DNA from: JBBIOI01 sp037443425
GTDB lineage: Bacteria; Desulfobacterota; BSN033; UBA1163
NCBI GenBank assembly: GCA_037443425.1
Contig: JBBIOI010000123.1
Coordinates: 1 to 9,581 of the forward strand
Direction: 5' to 3'
Length of the DNA: 9,581 nt
Below, piece by piece: positions 1 to 6,957 of the stretch (its first letter is position 1; the number at the start of each line of letters is the position of its first letter). Both the position numbers and the translations under genes were made by a program. The notes under the pieces are model-generated. The model had not been told where the DNA came from, made no database searches, and worked only from the letters and a program-made list of their open reading frames with translations.

Positions 1-245
1 CCTGCATCCCTTATGAATAAAACAAAGTTATAAGGAAGATGCTTACCGTAGGGATGAGTCCAGACACTTGAAAGGTACCTTCGCCTGTCGTGGTTATAGA
101 TGATGGCAGAACCAATTCCCCATTTTGCCATAAATTTATGTGCCCGCTCAACCCTCTTCTTTCTAAGCTCCTCCCAGTTGATCCTCTGCTGCCAGTCAAC
201 GTTCCCCTGGCCGAATCTTAATGGTAACATCTCTTCAGGTTTCAT
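1..245 (-). CDS. M24-family metallopeptidase-like enzyme (creatinase/prolidase/DddP type), N-terminal part
   Basis: The first 81 codons of a gene that leaves the window at the left edge. The reading frame from the ATG at 245 is open to base 1. The start is fixed by a strong ribosome site, AAAGGAGG at 258-251, 5 nt before the ATG. The protein begins MKPEEMLPLRFGQGNVDWQQ, followed by a helix rich in Arg, Lys and Glu (residues 22-40). After that comes a strand-loop typical of the creatinase N-terminal domain: GIGSAIIYNHDRRRYLSSVW (43-62), where the 'N..RYL' piece is the usual landmark. The catalytic pita-bread domain and its five metal ligands would lie beyond the edge. The family includes Xaa-Pro dipeptidases, creatinase, ectoine hydrolase and the DMSP lyase DddP, and the N-terminal domain alone cannot separate them. 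The gene starts 30 bp after the hydroxyacid dehydrogenase stop, so it probably shares that transcript. Family call good; substrate unknown. Confidence 0.75.
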   Translation of the reverse strand, partial: MKPEEMLPLRFGQGNVDWQQRINWEELRKKRVERAHKFMAKWGIGSAIIYNHDRRRYLSSVWTHPYGKHLPYNFVLFIRDA

Positions 246-275
246 ATCTTCCTCCTTTTAAAGATTTTATATTTA

Positions 276-1253
276 TTACTTTTTAATATTTAGGACATCT
301 GGATTAACAGGATTTTTTGGTTTTCCCCCTTTCAGCACACGAACAACCTCCTCTGCACCTTTAATCTGAAGTTCTTCTCTTGAATCCCATGTCCAGCTTG
401 CCATGTGAGGTGTAATAATTACATTTTCATGGTTTAAAAGCGGATGATCTCTATCTGGTGGTTCTTTAGCTAAAACATCAAGCGCTGCACCAGTAATAAG
501 CTTTTCATTCAGGGCTATTAAAAGGTCATCTTCTTTAATGACTTGCCCACGCGAGGTATTGATGATCCATGCAGTCCTTTTCATCATTCTAAACTCTTCT
601 ATTCCAAAGGCACCCTCTGTCTCTTTTGTCAAAGGTGAATGTAGCGAAACGTAATCTGATTCCCTAAGAAGCTCCTTCATCTCAACTTTTTTCACTCCAT
701 AGGCTTCCATATCCCCTTTACTCACATAAGGATCAAAGGCGATACATTTAATCTTTAGGCCTTTTGCCTTTTCTGCCACTAACCTGGCAATCCTTCCGAA
801 TCCAAACAATCCAAGGGTCTGTTGCCTGATCCTTGAAAATGATTCAAAATTGATCGCTGTTGGTCCCCATTTCCCCTCGCGAACAGCCTTTTGCCCTTCG
901 AGAATTCTTCGTCCAATCATAAGAATAAGTGCTATGGTATGATCTGAAACCTCTTCAGTGCAGAAATCAGGTATATTAGCAACCAAAATCCCACATTCTG
1001 TTGCAGAAGAGACATCTATGTTATCATATCCTACTCCTAATCTGACTATGATCTTGCAGTGATCCAAAGAACCTATAACCTTCTTATCGATTCGTGCCAT
1101 ACCCACGATTAGTGCATCTGCAGATTTCGATCGCTCTATAATTGTCTGAGGATCTCTGGTTTGCAAAACCTCTAACTCAATTCCATTTCGTGAAAATATC
1201 TCCTCTGAATGCTTAAGTGATGGAAATGGATGATCTGTAATAACCGTTTTCAT
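276..1253 (-). CDS. D-2-hydroxyacid dehydrogenase, C-terminal-binding-protein/phosphoglycerate-dehydrogenase-like
   Basis: A 325-residue NAD-dependent D-isomer-specific 2-hydroxyacid dehydrogenase, expected to interconvert a 2-keto acid and a D-2-hydroxy acid in the cytoplasm. The substrate-binding loop VRLGVGYDNID is at 70-80. The Rossmann nucleotide loop GLFGFGRIA is at 148-156, and Asp174 at the end of the next strand points to NAD rather than NADP. The catalytic triad is visible: Arg235 in TSRG, Glu264 in AKEPP, His283 in TPH. NIPDFCTEEVSDHTIALIL (93-111) resembles the CtBP-like branch. Length is normal for single-domain-pair members, with no ACT domain, so a serine-biosynthetic PGDH is less likely; a glyoxylate/hydroxypyruvate or other keto-acid reductase is possible. 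The start is supported by AAAAGGAG a few bases upstream. It follows the TctC-like gene by 11 bp and precedes the second M24 gene by 30 bp, so it belongs to the same operon. Confidence 0.9.
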   Translation of the reverse strand: MKTVITDHPFPSLKHSEEIFSRNGIELEVLQTRDPQTIIERSKSADALIVGMARIDKKVIGSLDHCKIIVRLGVGYDNIDVSSATECGILVANIPDFCTEEVSDHTIALILMIGRRILEGQKAVREGKWGPTAINFESFSRIRQQTLGLFGFGRIARLVAEKAKGLKIKCIAFDPYVSKGDMEAYGVKKVEMKELLRESDYVSLHSPLTKETEGAFGIEEFRMMKRTAWIINTSRGQVIKEDDLLIALNEKLITGAALDVLAKEPPDRDHPLLNHENVIITPHMASWTWDSREELQIKGAEEVVRVLKGGKPKNPVNPDVLNIKK

Positions 1254-1264
1254 TTTTTCTCCTT

Positions 1265-2254
1265 TTAGGATTGTTTTCCGAGTCCAAGCTTTATAGCTAA
1301 AGCTCGTGCCGTTTCATAGTTATTTATGATAAGGGTTTTAAGTTCTGAAGGAGATTTATACTCAGGAATATATCCACGATTTTCAATCTTTGCTTTTAAT
1401 TCAGGAGTATTTATTGCTTTTTCAATAGATGGAATTAAAACCTTTTTAACTTCCTCAGGTATTCCTGCAGGAGCAAACAATCCGAACCAGGCTGAAAGCA
1501 GCTCTTGTTTAAACCCCAAATCTGTAATAGTTGGAATATTTGGATATTTAGAAAACTTTCTTGATATTAATAGAATTCTCATCTTGCCACTATCTACATG
1601 TGGCATGATTTTACCTATAGCATCAAACGTTGCCTCAACATGGCCTCCCAATAGGGCAGTAATAACAGATTCTCCTCCTTTAAAAGGGATATGGGTTAAT
1701 TGGGCCCCAGTCAAAAATTGGACTAGCTCTAAATTGAAGTGAGCGGTTGAGCCTAAACCTGGTGAACTTACTCGGATTTTCCCAGGATTTTTTTTCGCAT
1801 AATCAATCAGCTCAGGAAATGTCTTCCAAGGTGAACTTTCTTGAACTGCTATAGCTAAAGGGAAAAAAACATGAAGACCTAATGGTTCGAAATCCTTTAT
1901 CGGGTCATAAGGAACAATTTCAGGATTGATTATTCGAGCATAAACCATGGCTGCTGAACTCGTATAGCCAATTGTATAGCCATCCTTTTTACTCCTTGCT
2001 ACTGCATCAGTTCCAAGAGTATCAGCTGCCCCTGGTTTATTTAAAACTACAATCTGTGTTTTAAGAATCTTTCCTAATTCTTCTACTAAGAGTCTTCCAT
2101 TTATATCCCCTCCGCCTCCTGCTGGAATAGGGATAATGAGCTGAATTGGATGACTTGGATAAATTTGTGCATTAACGAATAAGTTGAATGGGTTTAAAAA
2201 AAATAGAGATAAAATGATTAAAATCATTAAATTCAATGAATACCTAATTCTCAT
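1265..2254 (-). CDS. Bug/TctC-family tripartite tricarboxylate transporter receptor (orphan)
   Basis: A 329-residue extracytoplasmic solute receptor. Residues 1-29 form a signal peptide (positive start MRIR, hydrophobic core 8-26, likely cleavage VNA|Q at 29/30) with no lipobox cysteine, so a free periplasmic protein is expected. The mature start has the Bug hallmark YPSHPIQLIIPIPAGGGGD (32-50), followed by LNKPGAADTLG (71-81) and DGYTIGY (91-97). NPGKIRVSSPGLGST (156-170) and THIPFKGG (187-194) are further family blocks. Bug proteins bind carboxylates, amides, amino acids or nicotinate-like ligands, largely through backbone contacts, so the ligand cannot be read off. The TctA and TctB membrane partners are not in the window; such orphan receptors are common and may act as sensors or share a distant permease. 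The ribosome site is an unusual run of six G (AGGGGGG) about 8 nt before the ATG. Gap to the SDR gene upstream is 97 bp. Confidence 0.92.
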   Translation of the reverse strand: MRIRYSLNLMILIILSLFFLNPFNLFVNAQIYPSHPIQLIIPIPAGGGGDINGRLLVEELGKILKTQIVVLNKPGAADTLGTDAVARSKKDGYTIGYTSSAAMVYARIINPEIVPYDPIKDFEPLGLHVFFPLAIAVQESSPWKTFPELIDYAKKNPGKIRVSSPGLGSTAHFNLELVQFLTGAQLTHIPFKGGESVITALLGGHVEATFDAIGKIMPHVDSGKMRILLISRKFSKYPNIPTITDLGFKQELLSAWFGLFAPAGIPEEVKKVLIPSIEKAINTPELKAKIENRGYIPEYKSPSELKTLIINNYETARALAIKLGLGKQS

Positions 2255-2351
2255 AAAATGCCCCCCTTTTTTTAAATTTCCAGCTTAACCTATTTAAAAT
2301 TCACCTCGTATCAAATATTCTCAATTAAAATTCAAGTTTTGTTCTTTGATT

Positions 2352-3152
2352 TTAATATCCAATCGCTAAACCACCATCGATAAAAATTGTTTCTCCTGTA
2401 ATATAATCGGATGCATCTGAGGCGAGATAAACAAGCAGAGGCCCGATCTCCTCTAACCTACCAAGACGTCCCATTGGGATCCTTTTTTTTCTCTCTTCGT
2501 TCAACTTAATGTAGTTTTCATCAGTGGAACCTGGATAAAGGTCAAGAGATCCTGGAGCAATGCAATTGACCTTTATGCCAAACTGTGCCCATTCTGCAGC
2601 CAAAGCCCTCGTCAATTGGATTATTGCTGACTTTGTAACACTATAACAGATTCTTTCAGGAGCTGACCTTATAGCTAATGCAGAAGATATATTTATAATC
2701 TTACCGGACCTTCTCTCGAGCATTGTCCTTCCGACAGCCTGAGTCACAAGAAAGACACCATTAATATTTGTATCAATCATTTCTATCCATTCATTTTCAG
2801 GTATGTCTTCGAATCTGTGATGAACATAAGAGGCATTAAGCCCGGCGTTGTTTACAAGGACATCAATCTTTCCAAATTCAGCCAAGGTTTTTTGAACCAT
2901 CTTAAGAATCTCATTGCTTTTTCTTACATCTGTTGAAATAACAAGTGTTCGAGCTTTGGTTTCTCGAATCTCATCTGCAGTTCTTTCAATCTCTTCTTGA
3001 TGCCTTGCTACTAATACAAGATCACTACCTGCCTTAGCAAGCGATATAGCCAGTACCCTTCCAAGCCCCCTTCCTGCACCGGTGATAATACTAACTTTTC
3101 CTTTGAGTAAATTTGGATTAAATATCTCTTGAATTTCCATATCCCCACTCAT
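2352..3152 (-). CDS. Short-chain dehydrogenase/reductase (SDR), classical type
   Basis: A 266-residue classical SDR, a cytoplasmic NAD(P)-dependent alcohol/ketone oxidoreductase. The cofactor loop TGAGRGLG is at 24-31, the acidic TDV at 74-76 and the NNAG motif at 101-104. The catalytic tetrad is complete: Asn129, Ser157, Tyr170 and Lys174 (YSVTK). PG at 200-201 and the C-terminal ITGETIFIDGG (251-261) complete the fold. Arg50 after the second strand, where NAD enzymes carry Asp, mildly favours NADP(H). The ATG overlaps the FAH stop codon as ATGA with no clear ribosome site of its own, so translation is probably coupled to FAH; a second in-frame ATG lies four codons in. SDR next to an FAH-family hydrolase recalls the non-phosphorylating sugar-acid routes, where a 2-keto-3-deoxy acid is oxidised at C4 before C-C hydrolysis. 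That role is inferred. Fatty-acid type (FabG) use is less likely in this context. Confidence 0.92.
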   Translation of the reverse strand: MSGDMEIQEIFNPNLLKGKVSIITGAGRGLGRVLAISLAKAGSDLVLVARHQEEIERTADEIRETKARTLVISTDVRKSNEILKMVQKTLAEFGKIDVLVNNAGLNASYVHHRFEDIPENEWIEMIDTNINGVFLVTQAVGRTMLERRSGKIINISSALAIRSAPERICYSVTKSAIIQLTRALAAEWAQFGIKVNCIAPGSLDLYPGSTDENYIKLNEERKKRIPMGRLGRLEEIGPLLVYLASDASDYITGETIFIDGGLAIGY

Positions 3153-3898
3153 GATACAAAATTTTTCAAAATACCTATACCTTCAATCTCAACCTCTATG
3201 ACATCCCCTTTCTTCATCGGCCCGACTCCAGAAGGTGTGCCTGTAGCAATTAAATCGCCTGGTAAAAGTGTCATATATTTAGAAATGAAGCTTATTAATT
3301 GAGGAACTTTAAATAGGAGATCATTTGTATTTGATGATTGAACAGTTCTACCATTCAGACGGGTCTCTATTTTCAAGTTATCTGGATTAAGCCCTGTAAC
3401 TATATAAGGACCGAAGGGGCAAAAGGTATCTACACCTTTTGATCTTGCAAAGGCCTTATCCTGCTGAAAATAGTCTCTTGCTGATACATCATTTACAATA
3501 GTATAGCCAAGTACATAATCCATGGCTTCATCTTCTTTCACATTTTTTGCCTTTTTCCCGATTACTATACCCAATTCCCCTTCATAGTCCACCCTGTTTG
3601 CTTCTGGTAGGATAATATGTTCTAAATGACCTATAATTGCACTCGGAGGTTTTAAAAACATCAACGGTACCTGAGGGGCTTCGAAGGGAGATTCTTGAAT
3701 ATGAAGTTTATAATTTAACCCAATTCCAATTATTTTGGATGGAATAACAGGTGGGAGAAATTTTACATCATTGGGAGAAATCTTTTCCTGGGTTTCGATT
3801 ATAGTCTGAAATATATCACCTTTTAAAATATAAAGAGATTCTTCGCGTGATGATACATAATGAGCCTCACCTTTATATTCGATCCGAGCTATCTTCAT
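3149..3898 (-). CDS. Fumarylacetoacetate-hydrolase-family protein (2,4-diketo acid hydrolase, acylpyruvase or decarboxylase)
   Basis: A 249-residue cytoplasmic FAH-family enzyme, which typically cleaves a C-C bond in a beta-diketo or keto acid using Mg or Mn. The N-terminal lobe runs to about residue 50. The core begins IIGIGLNYKLH (56-66), then LKPPSAIIGH (82-91). Metal ligands are in place: Glu106 and Glu108 in DYEGELG, and Asp137 in NDVSARD. SKGVDTFCPFGPYIV (153-167) and GDLIATGTPSGVG (214-226) are the usual substrate-loop and C-terminal signatures. I chose the ATG at 3898 rather than the in-frame ATG at 3925: GAGGGA precedes 3898 at ribosome-site distance, the protein then begins MKIARIEY as relatives do, and the promoter's -10 box abuts 3925, which puts that ATG upstream of the predicted transcription start. 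It is the first gene of the second block and overlaps the SDR by 4 bp. Exact substrate unknown. Confidence 0.92.
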   Translation of the reverse strand: MKIARIEYKGEAHYVSSREESLYILKGDIFQTIIETQEKISPNDVKFLPPVIPSKIIGIGLNYKLHIQESPFEAPQVPLMFLKPPSAIIGHLEHIILPEANRVDYEGELGIVIGKKAKNVKEDEAMDYVLGYTIVNDVSARDYFQQDKAFARSKGVDTFCPFGPYIVTGLNPDNLKIETRLNGRTVQSSNTNDLLFKVPQLISFISKYMTLLPGDLIATGTPSGVGPMKKGDVIEVEIEGIGILKNFVS

Positions 3899-3901
3899 CT
3901 T

Positions 3902-3907
3902 TCCCTC
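3902..3907 (-). promoter_or_regulatory. Ribosome binding site deciding the FAH start at 3898
   Basis: On the minus strand GAGGGA lies 3 nt before the ATG at 3898; counting its GAGG core the spacing is 5 nt. The upstream ATG at 3925 has no such site and sits against the -10 box. This supports the shorter 249-residue protein. Confidence 0.7.
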
Positions 3908-3922
3908 AGTAATTATTTTTTG

Positions 3923-3950
3923 CATACAATATCTGATTTATAATTGTATG
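3923..3950. promoter_or_regulatory. Operator-like perfect inverted repeat over the FAH promoter
   Basis: CATACAAT (3923-3930), a 12-bp spacer, then ATTGTATG (3943-3950): the two arms are exact reverse complements. Arm centres are 20 bp apart, about two helical turns, as expected for a dimeric or paired-dimer regulator. The dyad covers the promoter spacer, the whole -10 box and two bases of the -35 box, so bound protein would block RNA polymerase. It is not followed by a T-run on the minus strand, which argues against a terminator. No regulator gene is in the window, so the cognate protein is unknown. Confidence 0.6.
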
Positions 3951-3954
3951 TCAA
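3926..3954 (-). promoter_or_regulatory. Sigma-70-type promoter for the FAH-SDR-TctC-dehydrogenase-M24 block
   Basis: Reading the minus strand, a perfect -35 box TTGACA (3954-3949) is followed after exactly 17 bp by TATTGT (3931-3926), a 4-of-6 match to the -10 consensus. Transcription would begin near 3919, leaving a leader of about 20 nt before the FAH ATG at 3898. It lies in the longest gene-free stretch in the window and separates the importer genes from the catabolic genes. The boxes are seen directly; activity is inferred. Confidence 0.7.
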
Positions 3955-3975
3955 GTCTTATTCGCATGATCTCTG

Positions 3976-3997
3976 AAAAAATCTTTGGAAGATTTTT
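3976..3997 (-). terminator. Weak A/T-rich hairpin with T-run after the importer operon
   Basis: On the minus strand AAAAATCTT, a CCA loop and AAGATTTTT pair as a perfect 9-bp stem ending in a run of six T (3981-3976). It lies 73 bp beyond the stop of the last importer gene and just upstream of the FAH promoter, a sensible place for partial termination. Only one G-C pair is present and the T-run is part of the stem, so it would be inefficient; it reads similarly on both strands. Confidence 0.35.
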
Positions 3998-4069
3998 AAA
4001 TAGTTTTTCTTGTTTATCTTCAAAGTAAAACTCCAGCGCCAAAATTAATTAAATGACTCAATATAAATA

Positions 4070-5068
4070 TTACTCCGCCTGGTGATGAGAATATATATGG
4101 CAAGAGACAAAATGCTCATTTTCCAAGTGTAACAGAGGGGGTTCTTTGATGGAACAAATAGACTTTCTCTCAGGACATCTCGGATGAAATCTACAACCAA
4201 AAGGAATATCTATTGGACTTGGTATCTCTCCTGAAAGGACACCTAATAATTTTTTATTTTGGGGGCGAATGGGCAAAGAAGCTGAAAAAAGTGCCTTAGT
4301 ATATGGATGAAGGGTATTTTTTAACAAGTCTTGAGTCTTAGAAAACTCTACGATTTTACCCAGATACATAACCGCAATATGTGTAGACATATAAGAAACC
4401 ATCGCAAGATCATGGCCTATTAAAAGATATCCGAGTCCCATCTTCTCTTTAATATCCATCAAGAGATTAACTATCTGAAGTCTAACTGATACATCAAGGG
4501 CAGAGGTCGGCTCATCTAAAATAATAAGGTTCGCCCCGGTTGATAATGCCCGTGCAATAGCTACACGCTGTCGTTGGCCTCCACTTAATTCATGGGGGAA
4601 AACTTCCATAAGTGTGGGATCAAGTCCTACAAGCCGTAGAAGGTCAGCAACTTTTGATTCTAGGTCATATCTATTCAATTTTTTCGAAACAATAATTGGT
4701 TCACTAATAATCTCTTTTATCCTTAATCTTGGACTAAGAGACGCAAAAGGATCCTGGAAAACAGCCTGAACACTTCGTCTATACTCTTTAATCTCACCTT
4801 TATTTAAATTATATAAATTTCTACCGTTATAAAGAACTTCCCCTTTTGTCGGTTTCTCGAGTAACAGAAACACCCTTGCAAGAGTTGTTTTACCACTACC
4901 CGACTCCCCTACGACTCCCAATGTTTGGCCTTTACTAAATGATATATCAATTCCATCAAGAGCCTTAATCCATGCCAAAACTTTATTGCTAATTATTCCT
5001 TTTGTTAAAGGGAAGTATACCTTTAAGCCTTTTGCCTCTAAGGTATGATTTCCGCCTACGTTATCCAT
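4070..5068 (-). CDS. Peptide/nickel-family ABC transporter ATP-binding protein, DppF/OppF-like
   Basis: The second ATPase of the importer, energising uptake at the inner face of the membrane as partner of the preceding ATPase. Numbering from the TTG at 5074: Walker A GESGSGKTT (56-64), Q-loop Gln107 in FQDP, signature LSGGQRQRV (163-171), Walker B LIILDEPTSALD (183-194), switch His221 in IGHDL (usually ISHDL). The C-terminal oligopeptide domain has HPYTKAL (256-262) and four cysteines (294, 300, 307, 325), the pattern that held an iron-sulfur cluster in a solved DppD structure. The longest frame opens with TTG at 5074, but AAAGA stands 6 nt before the ATG at 5068, two codons later, so I prefer 5068. 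It follows the first ATPase by about 30 bp and ends the importer operon. Family call is secure; the ligand is set by the binding protein. Confidence 0.95.
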   Translation of the reverse strand: MDNVGGNHTLEAKGLKVYFPLTKGIISNKVLAWIKALDGIDISFSKGQTLGVVGESGSGKTTLARVFLLLEKPTKGEVLYNGRNLYNLNKGEIKEYRRSVQAVFQDPFASLSPRLRIKEIISEPIIVSKKLNRYDLESKVADLLRLVGLDPTLMEVFPHELSGGQRQRVAIARALSTGANLIILDEPTSALDVSVRLQIVNLLMDIKEKMGLGYLLIGHDLAMVSYMSTHIAVMYLGKIVEFSKTQDLLKNTLHPYTKALFSASLPIRPQNKKLLGVLSGEIPSPIDIPFGCRFHPRCPERKSICSIKEPPLLHLENEHFVSCHIYSHHQAE

Positions 5069-5101
5069 GCACAATCTTTAAAAAAACCTTAAATTTAAAA
5101 A

Positions 5102-6088
5102 CTAATCCACTAAGGGCTTCCAACATTTTACCCAACGATTTTTATTTAATTGAATTTCTATAGGTTCCTCAATTTTACACCTTTTATCTACATTTGAGCA
5201 TCGAGGATGAAAGCTACATCCCGTTGGAAGATTTGCTAAATCAGGTGGTTCACCCCAAATTGGTGTCCTTCTGCTTAAATCACCTATTTCAAATGACGAA
5301 TTTAAAAGTGCCTTGGTATAAGGATGAAAAGGAGTGCTAAAGAGATCAACCATTGGGGATCTCTCAACAATCTTTCCAGCATACATTACAATCACGTATT
5401 CACATAATTCTGCCACAATCCCAAGATTATGTGTGATAAAAAGTAATGTTAAATTAGTATTTTTTTGAATCTCCTTTATTAGATTTAGATATTGAAGTTG
5501 AATCGTAACATCAAGATTGGTCGTAGCCTCATCCGCAATTAATATTCGAGGTTGGCAACTCAATGCAATCGCCCCTGAAACCCTTTGCCTCATCCCACCA
5601 CTAAGTTCATGAGGATACTGCTTCATCCTTCTTTTAGGATCAGGGATATGTACAGAGAGAAGGAGTTTTTCTATTTCATCCTCAATATTAATTCCTTTTA
5701 TAGGACTATGATATCTTATTGTTTCGCCGATCTGATCTCTTATTGTAAAAACAGGATCCAATGAAGCCATACTATCTTGAAGGATCATCGCTATCTTTTT
5801 ACCACGAATTTGTGTCATCTCTTTTTGACTCTTTTCTAACAGATTTTCACCTTCAAATATAATCTTTCCATTTACAATCTTTGCCCCTGATGGTAAAACT
5901 CGAAGAATAGAAAGACATAGTGTACTCTTACCACAACCTGATTCTCCTATGATAGCTATTTTATCACCCTCGTAAGCTTCAAAAGATACTCCATCGACTG
6001 CCTTTACAATCCTCTTCCCACCGAAACTTGAAAAATATGTACTTAAATTTATTACCCTTAAAAGTGGTTCTTTTGTAACTTTCATCAT
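5102..6088 (-). CDS. Peptide/nickel-family ABC transporter ATP-binding protein, DppD/OppD-like
   Basis: A 328-residue ATPase of the importer. Walker A GESGCGKST (48-56), Q-loop Gln104 in LQDS, signature LSGGMRQRV (162-170), Walker B and D-loop LIADEATTNLD (183-193), switch His220 in ITHNL. The usual DEPTTALD is DEATTNLD here: the proline after the catalytic Glu187 is Ala and the D-loop Ala is Asn. Asp186 and Glu187 are kept, so the enzyme should be active. The C-terminal oligopeptide domain has HPYTKALL (255-262), GCSFHPRC (290-297) and cysteines 291, 297, 304 and 322, matching the iron-sulfur arrangement known from DppD. The start overlaps the preceding permease stop in an ATGATG arrangement, so either of two adjacent ATGs (6088 or 6085) may be used, with coupled translation. 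It should pair with the DppF-like subunit. Confidence 0.95.
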   Translation of the reverse strand: MMKVTKEPLLRVINLSTYFSSFGGKRIVKAVDGVSFEAYEGDKIAIIGESGCGKSTLCLSILRVLPSGAKIVNGKIIFEGENLLEKSQKEMTQIRGKKIAMILQDSMASLDPVFTIRDQIGETIRYHSPIKGINIEDEIEKLLLSVHIPDPKRRMKQYPHELSGGMRQRVSGAIALSCQPRILIADEATTNLDVTIQLQYLNLIKEIQKNTNLTLLFITHNLGIVAELCEYVIVMYAGKIVERSPMVDLFSTPFHPYTKALLNSSFEIGDLSRRTPIWGEPPDLANLPTGCSFHPRCSNVDKRCKIEEPIEIQLNKNRWVKCWKPLVD

Positions 6089-6924
6089 CCAATATTTCTA
6101 TAATGAGGATCCAGGTAAAGCCTAAGCCAATCTCCAATAATGTTGAATGACATTACGAGTAGACTAATAGCACCTCCTGGGAATACCACAAGCCACCAGT
6201 ATCCAGCTGTCAGTCCTCCTCTTCCTTCTGAAAGCATTAATCCCCATGCCGGCTTTGGTGAAGGGACACCTACCCCCAAAAAAGTAAGAGAGGCCTCAAC
6301 CACAACCGCAATGCCAATTTGAAGAGAGGCAAGTGTAATAACATTATTCAATACATTCGGAAATATATGTTTTCTCATAATCCATAGGTTGCTACATCCT
6401 GCAATAATAGCAAGATTAACAAAGTCCCTTGTTTTGAGGCTTAAGGTTTCGCCTCTTACCACTCTTGCATACCTCGTCCAGAATACTAAACTTAGTATAA
6501 TTATAATGTTAAATACTCCTGGCCCGATTACGACAGCCATAAGCATACCGAACATTACCATTGGTATACTTAACCAAGCATCTGTAAATCTCATTATTAT
6601 TTGGTCAACCCATCCACCATAAAATCCTGAGGCAATACCTGCAATTGTTCCTATAAAACTTGCCAAAATAACTGCACTGAATGCTACAAGTAAGGAAACT
6701 CTTGCTCCATAGATTAAACGACTTAAAATATCACGCCCCATTGTATCAGTACCAAGGGGATACTCAATTGTTCCTCTTTTTTCCCAAAAAGGCGGGAGTA
6801 ATCTTTTTCTTGGATTTCCGATTTCAGGATTATGTAAGGGTAGAAAATCAGCAAAAATCGCTGAAAAAATAAGAATTAAAAGTATTATTGTAGGAATTTT
6901 TGGTATCTTTTTTAACATTTCCAT
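6085..6924 (-). CDS. Peptide/nickel-family ABC transporter permease, DppC/OppC-like
   Basis: A 279-residue inner-membrane permease. A first membrane segment (about 11-29) is followed by the OppC hallmark PLGTDTMGRDILSRLIYGAR (56-75), then the core with segments near 76-103, 114-136, 137-155, 195-220 and 244-268. The cytoplasmic coupling (EAA) loop is DFVNLAIIAGCSNLWIMRKH (167-186), ending with the expected FPN. SLTFLGVGVPSPKPAWGLML (212-231) is the diagnostic C-terminal block of this subunit. No convincing ribosome site precedes the ATG at 6924. Met3 is an alternative, and the frame is open upstream only for 11 codons back to the DppB-like stop at 6958-6960, so coupling or re-initiation is likely. 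It lies 33 bp after the other permease and overlaps the DppD-like ATPase by 4 bp. Confidence 0.94.
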   Translation of the reverse strand: MEMLKKIPKIPTIILLILIFSAIFADFLPLHNPEIGNPRKRLLPPFWEKRGTIEYPLGTDTMGRDILSRLIYGARVSLLVAFSAVILASFIGTIAGIASGFYGGWVDQIIMRFTDAWLSIPMVMFGMLMAVVIGPGVFNIIIILSLVFWTRYARVVRGETLSLKTRDFVNLAIIAGCSNLWIMRKHIFPNVLNNVITLASLQIGIAVVVEASLTFLGVGVPSPKPAWGLMLSEGRGGLTAGYWWLVVFPGGAISLLVMSFNIIGDWLRLYLDPHYRNIG

Positions 6925-6957
6925 AACGAAGCTTGATTTATAAATTGTCTTAATTCT

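Noticed and set aside
11..199. Minus-strand 62-codon frame with a possible small protein
   Set aside because: It lies in another frame inside the M24 N-terminal coding region, which has a strong ribosome site and recognisable domain sequence.
1326..1742. Plus-strand 138-codon frame opposite the TctC-like gene, and the other plus-strand frames at 6140-6872, 7947-8192 and 8846-9100
   Set aside because: All lie opposite well-supported minus-strand genes, show no family motif, and appear to be antisense shadows.
2255..2351. Intrinsic terminator or riboswitch between the SDR and TctC-like genes
   Set aside because: I found no G-C-bearing stem followed by a T-run and no recognisable conserved RNA motif.
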